DNA from: an uncultured Pelagimonas sp.
GTDB taxonomy: Bacteria > Pseudomonadota > Alphaproteobacteria > Rhodobacterales > Rhodobacteraceae
Assembly: GCA_947499735.1 (NCBI GenBank)
Contig: CANMPP010000001.1
Span: forward strand, 1,116,001-1,180,000
Direction of reading: 5' to 3'
Length of the DNA stretch: 64,000 nt
Position 1 is the first letter of the stretch. The number at the start of each line of letters is the position of its first letter. This document shows, piece after piece, positions 43,438 to 51,647 of the stretch. Both the position numbers and the translations under genes were made by a program. The notes below the pieces were generated by a model. That model was not told the origin of the DNA and did not search any database. It saw nothing but the letters and a program-made list of their open reading frames with translations.

Positions 43438-44484
43438 ATGAAATGTTTCTACGCGCCTGAAACAGAGGCACATGATCCTAAATTTCGTCTGACGCATGGC
43501 AAGTTGCAAAAAAATGCGGAACGTCCTGAACGGGCCAAACTTCTGTTGCAAGCATTGGAAGCCGTTGGTTTATCTACAGAATTTCCCATTTCAGCGCCCT
43601 ATTCAGCGATGGAAGCGGTGCATACTAAACGGTTCCTGACATGGTTGGAAACGGCGTGGGACATTTGGCAAACCTTGCCCGATGCAGGCAGTGAAGTTGT
43701 ACCAAACATTAACCCGGACCGTTCGATTGCCACCTACCCTGCCAGCCCAATCGCTCGCGCCGGATGGCATATGGGCGATACATCTGCACCGGTTGGTCAG
43801 CATTCTTGGACAGCATCCCGCCGCGCCGTGGATTGTGCATATGCCGCAGCCGAGGCAATCTTGGCAGGCGAAAAATCCGCCTATGCCCTATGCCGTCCAC
43901 CGGGCCACCACAGCAGTGCTGAAATTGCCGCAGGCCATTGTTTGATGAATGTCGCTGCGGTTGCTGCGGCCCATTTGGGCAAACAGCTGGGCAATGTGGC
44001 AGTTTTGGACATCGACGTCCATCATGGTAACGGCACACAGTCCATTTTTTACAACCGTTCTGATGTTTTGACGGTTTCGGTTCATGCAGAAACTGACGAA
44101 TATTATCCGTTTTACACAGGATATAGCCATGAAAGTGGATCAGGGGACGGGCAAGGTTACAACCTAAATCTGCCCCTGCCCCGCACAACGACCGATGATG
44201 CATGGATTGCTGCAATTCAAACGGGCCTGACACGTATTGATGAACACAAACCAGCGGCTTTGGTCCTAAGCCTTGGTTTAGACGCGCATGAAAACGACCC
44301 ACTTTTGGGTATGAAAGTATCCTTTGACGGGTTTGAACAAGCCGGAAAATTGATCGCGCAGGCAGGTTATCCAACCGTGATTATTCAGGAAGGTGGCTAT
44401 TTGTCACCGGATCTTTCAACCTCACTCACCCACTTTATGACCGGATATCTCAGCGGCCTTGACCAAATCGGAGAGCCACAATGA
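43438..44484 (+). CDS. histone deacetylase family protein, acetylpolyamine amidohydrolase-like
   Basis: A zinc hydrolase of 348 residues. RPPGHHSS lies near 153, the metal site DIDVHHGNGTQ near 191, LSLGLDAHENDPLLGM further on, and the catalytic Tyr in EGGYLSPD near 318. Bacterial members of this form mostly remove acetyl groups from polyamines. The next gene, overlapping by 4 bp, is an aminotransferase resembling putrescine-pyruvate aminotransferase, which supports a role in acetylpolyamine breakdown. That link is inference. Confidence 0.86.
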   Translation: MKCFYAPETEAHDPKFRLTHGKLQKNAERPERAKLLLQALEAVGLSTEFPISAPYSAMEAVHTKRFLTWLETAWDIWQTLPDAGSEVVPNINPDRSIATYPASPIARAGWHMGDTSAPVGQHSWTASRRAVDCAYAAAEAILAGEKSAYALCRPPGHHSSAEIAAGHCLMNVAAVAAAHLGKQLGNVAVLDIDVHHGNGTQSIFYNRSDVLTVSVHAETDEYYPFYTGYSHESGSGDGQGYNLNLPLPRTTTDDAWIAAIQTGLTRIDEHKPAALVLSLGLDAHENDPLLGMKVSFDGFEQAGKLIAQAGYPTVIIQEGGYLSPDLSTSLTHFMTGYLSGLDQIGEPQ

Positions 44485-45860
44485 ACAAACGCCCGAATTC
44501 GTTGCACGAAGCCGACAAGGCCCACACGCTGCACCCTTATACCAACATGCGCCTGCATGAAGACATTGGCCCAATGATCATGGAGCGCGGTGACGGAATC
44601 CGCGTGTATGACACCGAAGGCAAAAGCTATATCGAAGGTCTGGCGGGCCTCTGGTCCGTGGCTGTTGGGTTTTCTGAAACCCGTCTACGCGATGCAGCGA
44701 TGCGCCAAATGGACCAGCTGTCCTACTATCATACCTTCGCCCACAAGGCGAACGTGCCTGCAATCCAATTGGCCGAAAAACTGGCTGAAATGACACCAGA
44801 TGGGTTCAACCGAGCCTTTTTCACCAATTCCGGGTCTGAGGCGAATGACACCGTCATCAAAATGCTCTGGTTCCTCAACAACGGTCGCGGAAAGCCAGAA
44901 AAGAAAAAGATGCTGGCCCGCACCAAAGGCTATCATGGGATCACGATAGCGTCTGGATCGTTGACCGGTTTGCCCGGCAATCACAAAGATTTCGATCTGC
45001 CTGCCATTCCTGTCACACATCTCAGCACGCCGCATTATTGGAAATGCGCAGAACCCGGCGAAAGCGAAGCGGACTTTACCGCGCGTTTGTTGAAAGAGCT
45101 GGAGGACGTCATTGCCGAAGAAGGCGCTGACACGATCGCGGGCTTCATTGGCGAACCCGTTATGGGTGCAGGCGGTGTGATGACGCCCCCTGCGGGCTAT
45201 TGGGAAGGCGTTGAAAAGATCTGTCGCGCCAATGATATTTTGTTGATCTCTGACGAGGTCATCAACGGATTTGGCCGTTTGGGCACGCCATTTGGGTTCC
45301 AAAAATACGGATTTACGCCGGATATTTTTGTGATCTCCAAACAGCTAACATCGTCCTACATGCCGCTGGCTGCCATCATGATGAATGATGCAGTCTATGA
45401 CATGATCGCTGATAACACCGCGAAATTGGGCACTTTTGGTCATGGGTTCACCGGGTCAGGCCACCCGGTTGCCTGCGCGGTTGGCGTAGAAAACCTGTCA
45501 ATCATTCAGGAAAAAGATCTGATGGGCAATGCCGCACGCATGGAGGTGCCTTTTCAAAAAGCTGTACAAGCGCTTAGCGATCATCCCCTTGTTGGCGAAG
45601 CGCGCGGCACCGGTCTGATTGCTGGTTTGGAAATGGGCGATAAAGAAACGCGCACATCTTTTGGGGCTCCCGGTCAAGTGGCTGCGATGGTCATCAAAAT
45701 GGCCACAGAAGAAGGGCTGATCCTGCGCAATGTCTATGACACCGTCGCGCTATGCCCTCCATTGATCCTGACAGAAGACAACATCACCGAGATCTTTGAT
45801 AAGCTAAAAATCGCGCTGGATCGTGCGTATGACTGGGCGAAATCAGAAGGATTGCTGTAA
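44481..45860 (+). CDS. class III (omega) aminotransferase, polyamine type
   Basis: A PLP enzyme of 459 residues. GLAGLWSVAVGF opens the core, FFTNSGSEANDTVIK binds the cofactor phosphate, and LLISDEVINGFGRLG carries the PLP Asp. The Schiff-base lysine is in VISKQLTSSYMPLAA near 286, and GTFGHGFTGSGHPVACA follows. The pattern is close to SpuC-type putrescine--pyruvate and related omega-amino aminotransferases. It is the last gene of the GntR-led set and is followed by a 13-pair hairpin. Confidence 0.88.
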   Translation: MNKRPNSLHEADKAHTLHPYTNMRLHEDIGPMIMERGDGIRVYDTEGKSYIEGLAGLWSVAVGFSETRLRDAAMRQMDQLSYYHTFAHKANVPAIQLAEKLAEMTPDGFNRAFFTNSGSEANDTVIKMLWFLNNGRGKPEKKKMLARTKGYHGITIASGSLTGLPGNHKDFDLPAIPVTHLSTPHYWKCAEPGESEADFTARLLKELEDVIAEEGADTIAGFIGEPVMGAGGVMTPPAGYWEGVEKICRANDILLISDEVINGFGRLGTPFGFQKYGFTPDIFVISKQLTSSYMPLAAIMMNDAVYDMIADNTAKLGTFGHGFTGSGHPVACAVGVENLSIIQEKDLMGNAARMEVPFQKAVQALSDHPLVGEARGTGLIAGLEMGDKETRTSFGAPGQVAAMVIKMATEEGLILRNVYDTVALCPPLILTEDNITEIFDKLKIALDRAYDWAKSEGLL

Positions 45861-45873
45861 CTGTCTACCCGCC

Positions 45874-45907
45874 ATCAACCGCGTTTTGATCATGAAACGC
45901 GGTTGAT
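45874..45907. terminator. 13-pair hairpin between convergent genes
   Basis: Arms 45874-45886 and 45895-45907 are perfectly complementary around an 8-base loop that is itself self-complementary (TGATCA). It stands between the aminotransferase and the convergent SDR gene. No T run follows on either side, so termination would be weak or Rho-assisted. Confidence 0.6.
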
Positions 45908-45941
45908 CAAGCGTTGGGGGATCATCCCTTATTCTGGACGC

Positions 45942-46706
45942 TCAAACATCCTGACCGCCATTGATCGGGATTTCGGATCCATTGATATAGGACGCCTGAT
46001 CAGAGGCCAAGAAATACACGACATCGGCGACTTCCATCGGGTCGCCCATGCGCCGCATTGGCACTTGGGCCTCTACAATGCGTTCCGTGCCGGGCGATAG
46101 GATTGCCGTCTTGATTTCACCGGGTGATATCGCATTCACCCGCACACCGGTTTCGCGGTATTCGAATGCCAATTCACGGGTCAGGGCAGACAGGCCCGCC
46201 TTTGAAATCGCATATGCTGCGCCTGCAAACGGGTGGACTTTGTCAGAGGCGATTGAGGACACATTGACCACCGAACCCCTGGCTTCTTGCAAAGGGTCGA
46301 TCAGTTCCTGACACAGGATCAAAGGCGCGACCAGATTGACATGCTGTACCTGCAAAAATGTCTCAATTGGCGTGTGGATCGCCCCCATCCGACGGCCATC
46401 TTCCTGTTTTGGCGATATCCCAGCGTTATTGACCAAAGCACTCAGGCCCCGGCCCGCCAGTTGTTCTTTCAACGCAGCGCAGGCCTTGCGGATCGATGCC
46501 TCATCCGACAGATCCACCATAATATGTTGCACCATGCCTTCGGCCCATGGGCAAACTTCGGAAAACGGCGTGCGCGCCAATGTGATCACATCCCAGCCCT
46601 GCCGATAGAATTTCTGCACGATCGCATGCCCGATCCCGCGGCTGGCACCAGTGACAGCAACAACTGGTTTGATCGGATCTTGAGGCGATGAATGTGTGGG
46701 GGCCAT
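45942..46706 (-). CDS. SDR family oxidoreductase
   Basis: About 254 residues. TGASRGIG is at 19-26, NNAG at 93-96, the serine at 150-151 in VVNVSSIAS, and Tyr165 with Lys169 in YAISK. TLARTP after the second strand (Arg after Ala) suggests NADP. The C-terminal SYINGSEIPINGGQDV is usual. The start was placed at the ATG giving MAPTHSS; the frame extends 18 codons upstream without a ribosome site. The substrate is unknown and the gene stands alone. Confidence 0.85.
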   Translation of the reverse strand: MAPTHSSPQDPIKPVVAVTGASRGIGHAIVQKFYRQGWDVITLARTPFSEVCPWAEGMVQHIMVDLSDEASIRKACAALKEQLAGRGLSALVNNAGISPKQEDGRRMGAIHTPIETFLQVQHVNLVAPLILCQELIDPLQEARGSVVNVSSIASDKVHPFAGAAYAISKAGLSALTRELAFEYRETGVRVNAISPGEIKTAILSPGTERIVEAQVPMRRMGDPMEVADVVYFLASDQASYINGSEIPINGGQDV

Positions 46707-47035
46707 AAGACGGTCCAATTTGCTCGCTTGCTCTGACCGGAAATATGCGCCTGAACACATTGATATACAACATTAAAAACAGGGCAATTTATCACTTCTG
46801 GATGAACATATTTTCCCCGCCCACAACAGGTTGATTTGGCACGGACCATCACCACACCATGGCTTTAACCCGCTCTGTTTGCGTCATATATCCCCAGCGT
46901 TTGATCTATAATGCGGTCATAGCGGACAAATCAGGCAATCCAGTTAGGATCGCACCCAAAATCTTGCAGTTAGCCCTCGACAGGGCGGCGTTTTTTTGGG
47001 CACAACATTTCCAAGCAACGATAAGGACCCCATCA
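46707..47035 (+). other. 329-bp intergenic region with leader hairpin before the deaminase
   Basis: A TATAAT (about 46909-46914) could be a -10 for the rightward gene, with no convincing -35. A five-pair GC hairpin (GCCCT-CGAC-AGGGC, 46973-46986) and a seven-T run lie about 50 bases before the start codon. They could form a leaky attenuator, though four bases separate the stem from the T run. No known riboswitch pattern was recognised. Confidence 0.35.
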
Positions 47036-47509
47036 ATGCACGATACTGACATCACATATCTGACCCGCTGCATCGAACTGGCAGATATATCGGTCAGCGA
47101 AGGGAACCATCCCTTTGGCGCTCTATTGGTTGGTCCGGATGGAACTATCTTGTTTGAAGGGAAAAACAGCCACAGTCAGGATGGCGGCCCCGGACATGCC
47201 GAGGCGAATGTCGCGCGAGAAGCGGCCAAAAAATTCGATATCGAAACCTTGCGCGCATCAACCCTTTATACGTCGGTGGAACCGTGCACGATGTGCGCAG
47301 GAACGACCTACTGGGCCGAAATTGGCACATGCGTGTTTGGGATGACGGAAAAGCGCTTGGCTGAATTGACCGGCGATAATGAAGAAAATCCAACGCAGGA
47401 TTTGGATTGCCGCATTGTTTTTGCAGCCGGTCAAAGACAGGTCGAAGTGCGCGGCCCCTATCCTGAATTAGAAGACCGCATTGCCAAACAACACCGCGAT
47501 TTTTGGTAG
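47036..47509 (+). CDS. nucleoside deaminase
   Basis: A zinc-dependent deaminase of the cytidine/guanine deaminase superfamily, 157 residues. The site is H54-A-E56 in GPGHAEANVA and C84/C87 in SVEPCTMCAGT. NHPFGALLV near 25-31 is the usual substrate segment. A guanine or adenosine-type substrate is likely from this form, but it is not certain. An AAGGAC ribosome site 7 bp before the ATG sets the start, although the frame is open further upstream. It converges with the lactonase gene, 6 bp away. Confidence 0.9.
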   Translation: MHDTDITYLTRCIELADISVSEGNHPFGALLVGPDGTILFEGKNSHSQDGGPGHAEANVAREAAKKFDIETLRASTLYTSVEPCTMCAGTTYWAEIGTCVFGMTEKRLAELTGDNEENPTQDLDCRIVFAAGQRQVEVRGPYPELEDRIAKQHRDFW

Positions 47510-47515
47510 CGCGCC

Positions 47516-48307
47516 TTACGCCGTTTCATCCAAAAACGCGATAATCAATTCTGCGGTCTTTTCGGGCTGTTCCACACAAGGGATATGGCCCGCCTGCTCG
47601 ATAACATGACATGGTGCGCCAAACAGGTTTGCAGTTTCTGCCACCATGTCGGGCGTTGTCGCGCTGTCCTCGTCGCCAACCATCGCCATGACAGGAACGG
47701 TCGTGTTTGAACTTTCAATCGCAGCGACCAAATCCGCGTCGGCAATTGCGTGGCAACAGCCTATATATCCTTCCAGTGGTGCACGTGTGACCAAATTGAC
47801 CCATGGGGCCAAACGCGCGTGATCAGCACGGAATTTGGCCGTAAACCAGCGTTCCATCAGCGCGTCGCGCATTGGGGCCAGCCCGTCTTTGCGCAATGTG
47901 GCAATACGGTCCAACCAAAACTCTCGTGTCCCGCTTCTAACGGCACTGTCCATCAAGATAACGGCCTTCAACAGATCTGGGCGATTGACCAGCAGGCTCT
48001 GCCCAATCAATCCGCCGATCGATAGGCCAATATAGGTGACATCTGTCAGCGTCAGCCCTTCGATCACGGCCACTGCATCCCCTTGTAGATCATCGATGCT
48101 ATAAGGGGCCGGCGGGCAATCAGACAGGCCATGCCCACGCTTATCAAACCGAACAATCCGCAAATCATCCGGCAATAGCGGCAAAAGCAAATCCCAGATC
48201 CGCATATCCGTGCCCAGCGAATTGCCAAACATCACAACACGCCCGTCACGTGGCCCGTCATCGCGTACATTTATGGCACAAGGACCGGATAGGATGGTGG
48301 TTTGCAT
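47516..48307 (-). CDS. pcaD: 3-oxoadipate enol-lactonase-like alpha/beta hydrolase
   Basis: A 263-residue alpha/beta hydrolase. The nucleophile is Ser96 in YIGLSIGGLIG, the acid is in MAMVGDEDSATTP, and the histidine is in QAGHIPCVEQPE. The opening strand and RFDKRGHGLSDCPPAPYSIDDL match PcaD, which opens 3-oxoadipate enol-lactone in the protocatechuate branch of aromatic degradation. No other pca gene is near, so the substrate is less sure than the fold. Confidence 0.8.
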   Translation of the reverse strand: MQTTILSGPCAINVRDDGPRDGRVVMFGNSLGTDMRIWDLLLPLLPDDLRIVRFDKRGHGLSDCPPAPYSIDDLQGDAVAVIEGLTLTDVTYIGLSIGGLIGQSLLVNRPDLLKAVILMDSAVRSGTREFWLDRIATLRKDGLAPMRDALMERWFTAKFRADHARLAPWVNLVTRAPLEGYIGCCHAIADADLVAAIESSNTTVPVMAMVGDEDSATTPDMVAETANLFGAPCHVIEQAGHIPCVEQPEKTAELIIAFLDETA

Positions 48308-48362
48308 AGGACGCCCCCAGTTTTAACCCAAGCCTTTATTCGGCTTGTTCAGATACGTAATC

Positions 48363-49529
48363 CTATCCGTTGCCTTTAATGTCAATTGAACTGCTGAAAG
48401 TCGCGCCATTGGGTGGCTTTGGAAAAGGCGATGCGCGCTGTACGCTTTGCAGCGCCGCTTTGTCCAATCGTGGATCACCAGAGCTTCTTGATACGGACGC
48501 CGAAATCAAACGGCCATTCGCACCGATACTAAAGGACACACGCGCAACGCCGCGACCACGGGCCGAAACTTTTCGACGTTGAATGCGCGCAACAACTTTG
48601 CCCCCGTAATTGGACATTGCTGCATTGCCATTTTGCTGCGTTTTCCCGCCGGCCCCGGTCCGGGCTGCTGTGCCCGTTTCGGTACCGCTCGCGGATCCTT
48701 GCTTTGCGTTTTGTTGGGCATTGCCCTGTTGCTGCGGTGTCCGTTGCTGTACCGGCTTTGGGGCCGCTTGCGTTTTTTGGACCGGTTTTGGCTTTGGCTG
48801 TGCCCGTTCCGCAGCTTCGCGCCGTTCTTGTGGTGAGGGCATTTTTGGACGCATGGATGTTGCAGGCGCCTGTGGGCTGGTGTCATCTTCGACGGTGTCT
48901 ACCGGTTCTGGCAGATCTTGTGGTTCAACAGGATCTAGCGTGTCTTCAACCAGCTCTTCCTCAACCTTTGGCGGTTCTGGCTCTTGGGGAATGGGTTCTA
49001 CAGTCACCGGTTCAGGCACAATCGGCGTGACCTCCACAGGCTCAGCGCTCACTGTTTCTACCGGCTCAATCGTACTTAGAATAGGTGCCGCAACGACAGG
49101 CACCGTTGTGGGCTGAATGTCTTCCGCGGTGGTAAAGGCCATCGCATCAGCGCCATCAATTGCTGCGTCAACAGCGACAGGAACCATAATCCCGATTTGA
49201 TCGGCCTCGACAATTTCTGTTTCTACAGTTTCAGGCTGCACCTCCGGCAAAGGCGTGGGGTCTGGCGTTTCAACAGGGTCCGGTTCAATGTGTTCGGCAA
49301 AATCCGGTTCGACCTCTTCGATCTCTTCCATCTCGGTTTCAACCGGTTCCTGCACGCCCTCAACCATATCTGCAAAGGCAGATCCAATCGCAGCAGGCGC
49401 AGGATCCCCCGCCCCTTCGATTTGAACCGACGGCGTTTCAAACGCACTGCCCAAGCCAAATGAATACGCAACTGCAGAGACCGCGAATGCGCCAAGACCG
49501 ACACGTTTGGATGCTGGAATGATTTTCAT
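48363..49529 (-). CDS. tonB: energy transducer TonB family protein
   Basis: A periplasm-spanning protein of 388 residues. One N-terminal membrane helix (about 9-27) is followed by a long Pro/Glu/Val-rich linker (to ~280), a Gln-rich stretch (TPQQQGNAQQNAKQG), and the C-terminal TonB domain (KVVARIQRRKVSARGRGVARVSFSIGANGRLISASVSRSSGDPRLDKAALQSVQRA). It passes proton-motive energy to outer-membrane receptors for iron, B12 and similar. It is the last gene of the operon. Methylmalonyl-CoA mutase nearby needs B12, whose import is usually TonB dependent. Confidence 0.9.
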   Translation of the reverse strand: MKIIPASKRVGLGAFAVSAVAYSFGLGSAFETPSVQIEGAGDPAPAAIGSAFADMVEGVQEPVETEMEEIEEVEPDFAEHIEPDPVETPDPTPLPEVQPETVETEIVEADQIGIMVPVAVDAAIDGADAMAFTTAEDIQPTTVPVVAAPILSTIEPVETVSAEPVEVTPIVPEPVTVEPIPQEPEPPKVEEELVEDTLDPVEPQDLPEPVDTVEDDTSPQAPATSMRPKMPSPQERREAAERAQPKPKPVQKTQAAPKPVQQRTPQQQGNAQQNAKQGSASGTETGTAARTGAGGKTQQNGNAAMSNYGGKVVARIQRRKVSARGRGVARVSFSIGANGRLISASVSRSSGDPRLDKAALQSVQRASPFPKPPNGATFSSSIDIKGNG

Positions 49530-49533
49530 GTCA

Positions 49534-49926
49534 CTACTCGCCCCGTTCGGCGACGATCATGATGCCCTGAGCACCGGCCGCCGTCAGCTGCTGCCCAAGC
49601 CGAACCAAATCTTTCGCCATCAAAGCGCGATCTGGTACAATGCGGACAGGCAATTCTTTTTTCTCGTCCGTTAGGCTATCGAAATAGCTGTCGACAGAGG
49701 CAACCGGTTCATTGCGATAGGACAAACACCCATCTGAATGGATCACCAATGCATCCGGTGGCGCGGTTTGTTCCAGCGCATCCGTGTCCACCAGTTTCAA
49801 ATCTGGATCAATCGGCGGAGCCAATGTGCCAGCCACCATAAAAAAGATCAGCATAAGGAACACGATATTGATCAGAGCAATCGTCGGTTCTTTTTCGCCA
49901 CCCTGCTTTTTAGAAAGCGTGATCAT
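49534..49926 (-). CDS. ExbD/TolR family protein, second paralogue (Asp to Asn in the membrane helix)
   Basis: A 130-residue protein with one membrane helix and a periplasmic domain. The helix reads ALINIVFLMLIFFM: the proton-carrying Asp of ExbD, in LIDVxF, is Asn20 here. The rest (LPVRIVPDRALMAKDLVRLGQQLTAAGAQGIMIVAERG) is a normal ExbD fold. It overlaps the first ExbD gene by 4 bp and is followed by tonB after 4 bp. It probably joins the first ExbD in one complex rather than working alone. Confidence 0.88.
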   Translation of the reverse strand: MITLSKKQGGEKEPTIALINIVFLMLIFFMVAGTLAPPIDPDLKLVDTDALEQTAPPDALVIHSDGCLSYRNEPVASVDSYFDSLTDEKKELPVRIVPDRALMAKDLVRLGQQLTAAGAQGIMIVAERGE

Positions 49927-50315
49927 TGTAGCACCGTAATAGGCCAGTTTCGTTTACCCAGAAGAGCCAACAGATCCACCAGACGCTGTGCGCTGACATC
50001 CTCTTGTGGGCTGATCATGATATGTGGATTGGCCCCGTCCAAACCGGTCGCAACCAAAGTTTCACCTAAATTTTCAAATTCTACGGGCCGCCCATCCAAG
50101 CTGACATCTTCCTCGGAAAGACGAATGAAAACCGGATAGATTTCGCTCTGCGCCGCTCCTGTGCCGCGCCCCTGCCCGGCTGATGTCAAACGCACCTCGC
50201 CATATTTGGAAAAGGTCGATGTCAGCATAAAGAAAAGCAGCAGCAAGAAAATAACATCGATCAGCGACGTCATAGACAGGCGCCGCTTTCGCCGCCCAGC
50301 CGTATCAAGCGCCAT
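49923..50315 (-). CDS. exbD: ExbD/TolR family biopolymer transport protein, first paralogue
   Basis: A 130-residue protein with a basic cytoplasmic start (MALDTAGRRKRRLSM), then the membrane helix TSLIDVIFLLLLFFML with the essential Asp20, and a periplasmic domain (EIYPVFIRLSEEDVSLDGRPV, ISPQEDVSAQRLVDLLALLG). With ExbB it forms the proton-driven motor of TonB. The start was placed at this ATG, which overlaps the end of exbB by 11 bp; longer frames upstream fall inside exbB. Confidence 0.9.
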   Translation of the reverse strand: MALDTAGRRKRRLSMTSLIDVIFLLLLFFMLTSTFSKYGEVRLTSAGQGRGTGAAQSEIYPVFIRLSEEDVSLDGRPVEFENLGETLVATGLDGANPHIMISPQEDVSAQRLVDLLALLGKRNWPITVLQ

Positions 50316-50997
50316 GTACCGCCGCCTCTGCGGAAATGTCATAAACAGCCGCTCTTTGTGCCTGCTCTGCAGCACCTGCAGGCGCGCATACACGACGCAA
50401 CGCAGTATTGGCAAAGACACGTTCAGCGCGCATCCGTGCTTCAAACCAGCTGAGGATCAGTGATGTCGGCATGGCAACCGCCAGACCAGCAGCCGTTGTC
50501 AAAAGAGCAACCCAAATACCCCCGGCCAGCAGGGACGGATCGACGGAATCGCCCGCATTCTGTAACTTTTGGAAGGCTTCAATCATGCCCAAAACGGTCC
50601 CGAACAGACCCAGCAATGGCGCAAGCTGCGCAATCGTGTCCAACAGGTTGAGGCCGCGTTCCAATTTTGCAAAACGAACTTCCGCTTCCGCATCTGCACG
50701 TTCCCGGATCAACGCATCCTGCGCGCCATGGGTCATTGCCATTTCAATAACGGGGCGCAGATAGGATCGGCTTTTTCTCAGATGGCCGACCGCCTGCTCC
50801 GTGCGCCCTTCATCCAGTGCATCCACACCGCGCGACAGCGCCTTATGGCGACCAACACCCGCGACCGAATATTGCCAAGTTTTGTACAAGATCAGCGCCG
50901 TCGTAAATACGGATACCGCCAGCAAGACAGCCACAACAGGCCCACCCAGATCATAGACATAGACCAGTGCGTTTTGAATATCGGTCAGTGTAATCAT
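50305..50997 (-). CDS. exbB: MotA/TolQ/ExbB proton channel family protein
   Basis: About 230 residues with three membrane helices: ~19-40 (GGPVVAVLLAVSVFTTALILY), ~120-140 (IAQLAPLLGLFGTVLGMIEAFQ) and ~160-185 (GIWVALLTTAAGLAVAMPTSLIL). The LLGLFGTVLGMI and LLTTAAGLAVA motifs are those of the ExbB/TolQ stator. The ATG overlaps the stop of the upstream gene (ATGA), and the gene overlaps exbD. Confidence 0.93.
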   Translation of the reverse strand: MITLTDIQNALVYVYDLGGPVVAVLLAVSVFTTALILYKTWQYSVAGVGRHKALSRGVDALDEGRTEQAVGHLRKSRSYLRPVIEMAMTHGAQDALIRERADAEAEVRFAKLERGLNLLDTIAQLAPLLGLFGTVLGMIEAFQKLQNAGDSVDPSLLAGGIWVALLTTAAGLAVAMPTSLILSWFEARMRAERVFANTALRRVCAPAGAAEQAQRAAVYDISAEAAVHGA

Positions 50998-51440
50998 CCC
51001 AACAACTCCATATCTGTGCGTGAGGAAACGGTAAGATTGCGTTCGCAAACTGACGCATCTGCGCCATCACATGTGGCCGCACCATTGATCAGGATCCGGC
51101 TGATATCATTACAAGATTTTCCGCCAAATTGAAATTGACGCACCCGCGGACGGCTGATGGGAAGGGATTTAAAATCCAAAAGCGTCAGTTGAGAAACACG
51201 ACCATCAGAATCAAAAAGAACCGCTTCAAAGACAACTTTATCTAAGTCACTGTCAGTTGCATTCTGCGCCAAAAAGCTCAGACGACATCCTGCTTCTAGG
51301 CTTTCAGCGGAACTTAGTTCGATAGACACGCCAGCTGGTTTTACATCTTGTGCAAAGACAGGGGCCGTGGCTGTGATCGCTGAAGCAAACACAAAAGCTG
51401 AGATAGATTTGGCCGTAACCAAAAAGTTAGAGCAGCGCAT
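50994..51440 (-). CDS. secreted hypothetical protein heading the tonB operon
   Basis: A 148-residue protein with a signal peptide (MRCSNFLVTAKSISAFVFASAITATAPVFAQ, cut after AQ at about 31). The mature part looks like a small beta-sandwich (CRLSFLAQNATDSDLDKVVFEAVLFDSDGRVSQLTLLDFKSLP) with four cysteines (AGC, SCND, ATC, VCE) that could form two disulfides. I do not recognise a named family. It is translationally coupled to exbB, so a periplasmic role with the TonB motor is likely. Confidence 0.75.
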   Translation of the reverse strand: MRCSNFLVTAKSISAFVFASAITATAPVFAQDVKPAGVSIELSSAESLEAGCRLSFLAQNATDSDLDKVVFEAVLFDSDGRVSQLTLLDFKSLPISRPRVRQFQFGGKSCNDISRILINGAATCDGADASVCERNLTVSSRTDMELLG

Positions 51441-51647
51441 TTAAGCACCTCCAAACGCATTGCGGACTGGCTGACCCCGTTTAAATTTTTCGGAGATGGC
51501 TGATCGTCATTTCAAATTGGTCAGATCACGCTATAGAAGAAGATATCGCACGACCGACCTGCCCTCTGTTCGAGAGCCGTTGCCGCTGCTGGTAATTTAC
51601 CCAATGAAAACTGTCAAGATATTGGACAAGCACTCGTGCTCAATCCG

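Noticed and set aside
43438..44484. Histone deacetylase family member acting on DNA-binding proteins
   Set aside because: Its operon partner is an omega-aminotransferase; bacterial proteins of this form are mostly acetylpolyamine hydrolases.
48610..49116. 168-codon plus-strand frame rich in Ser, Thr and Gly
   Set aside because: It is antisense to the repetitive Pro/Glu linker of tonB; low-complexity codons on one strand leave the other free of stops.
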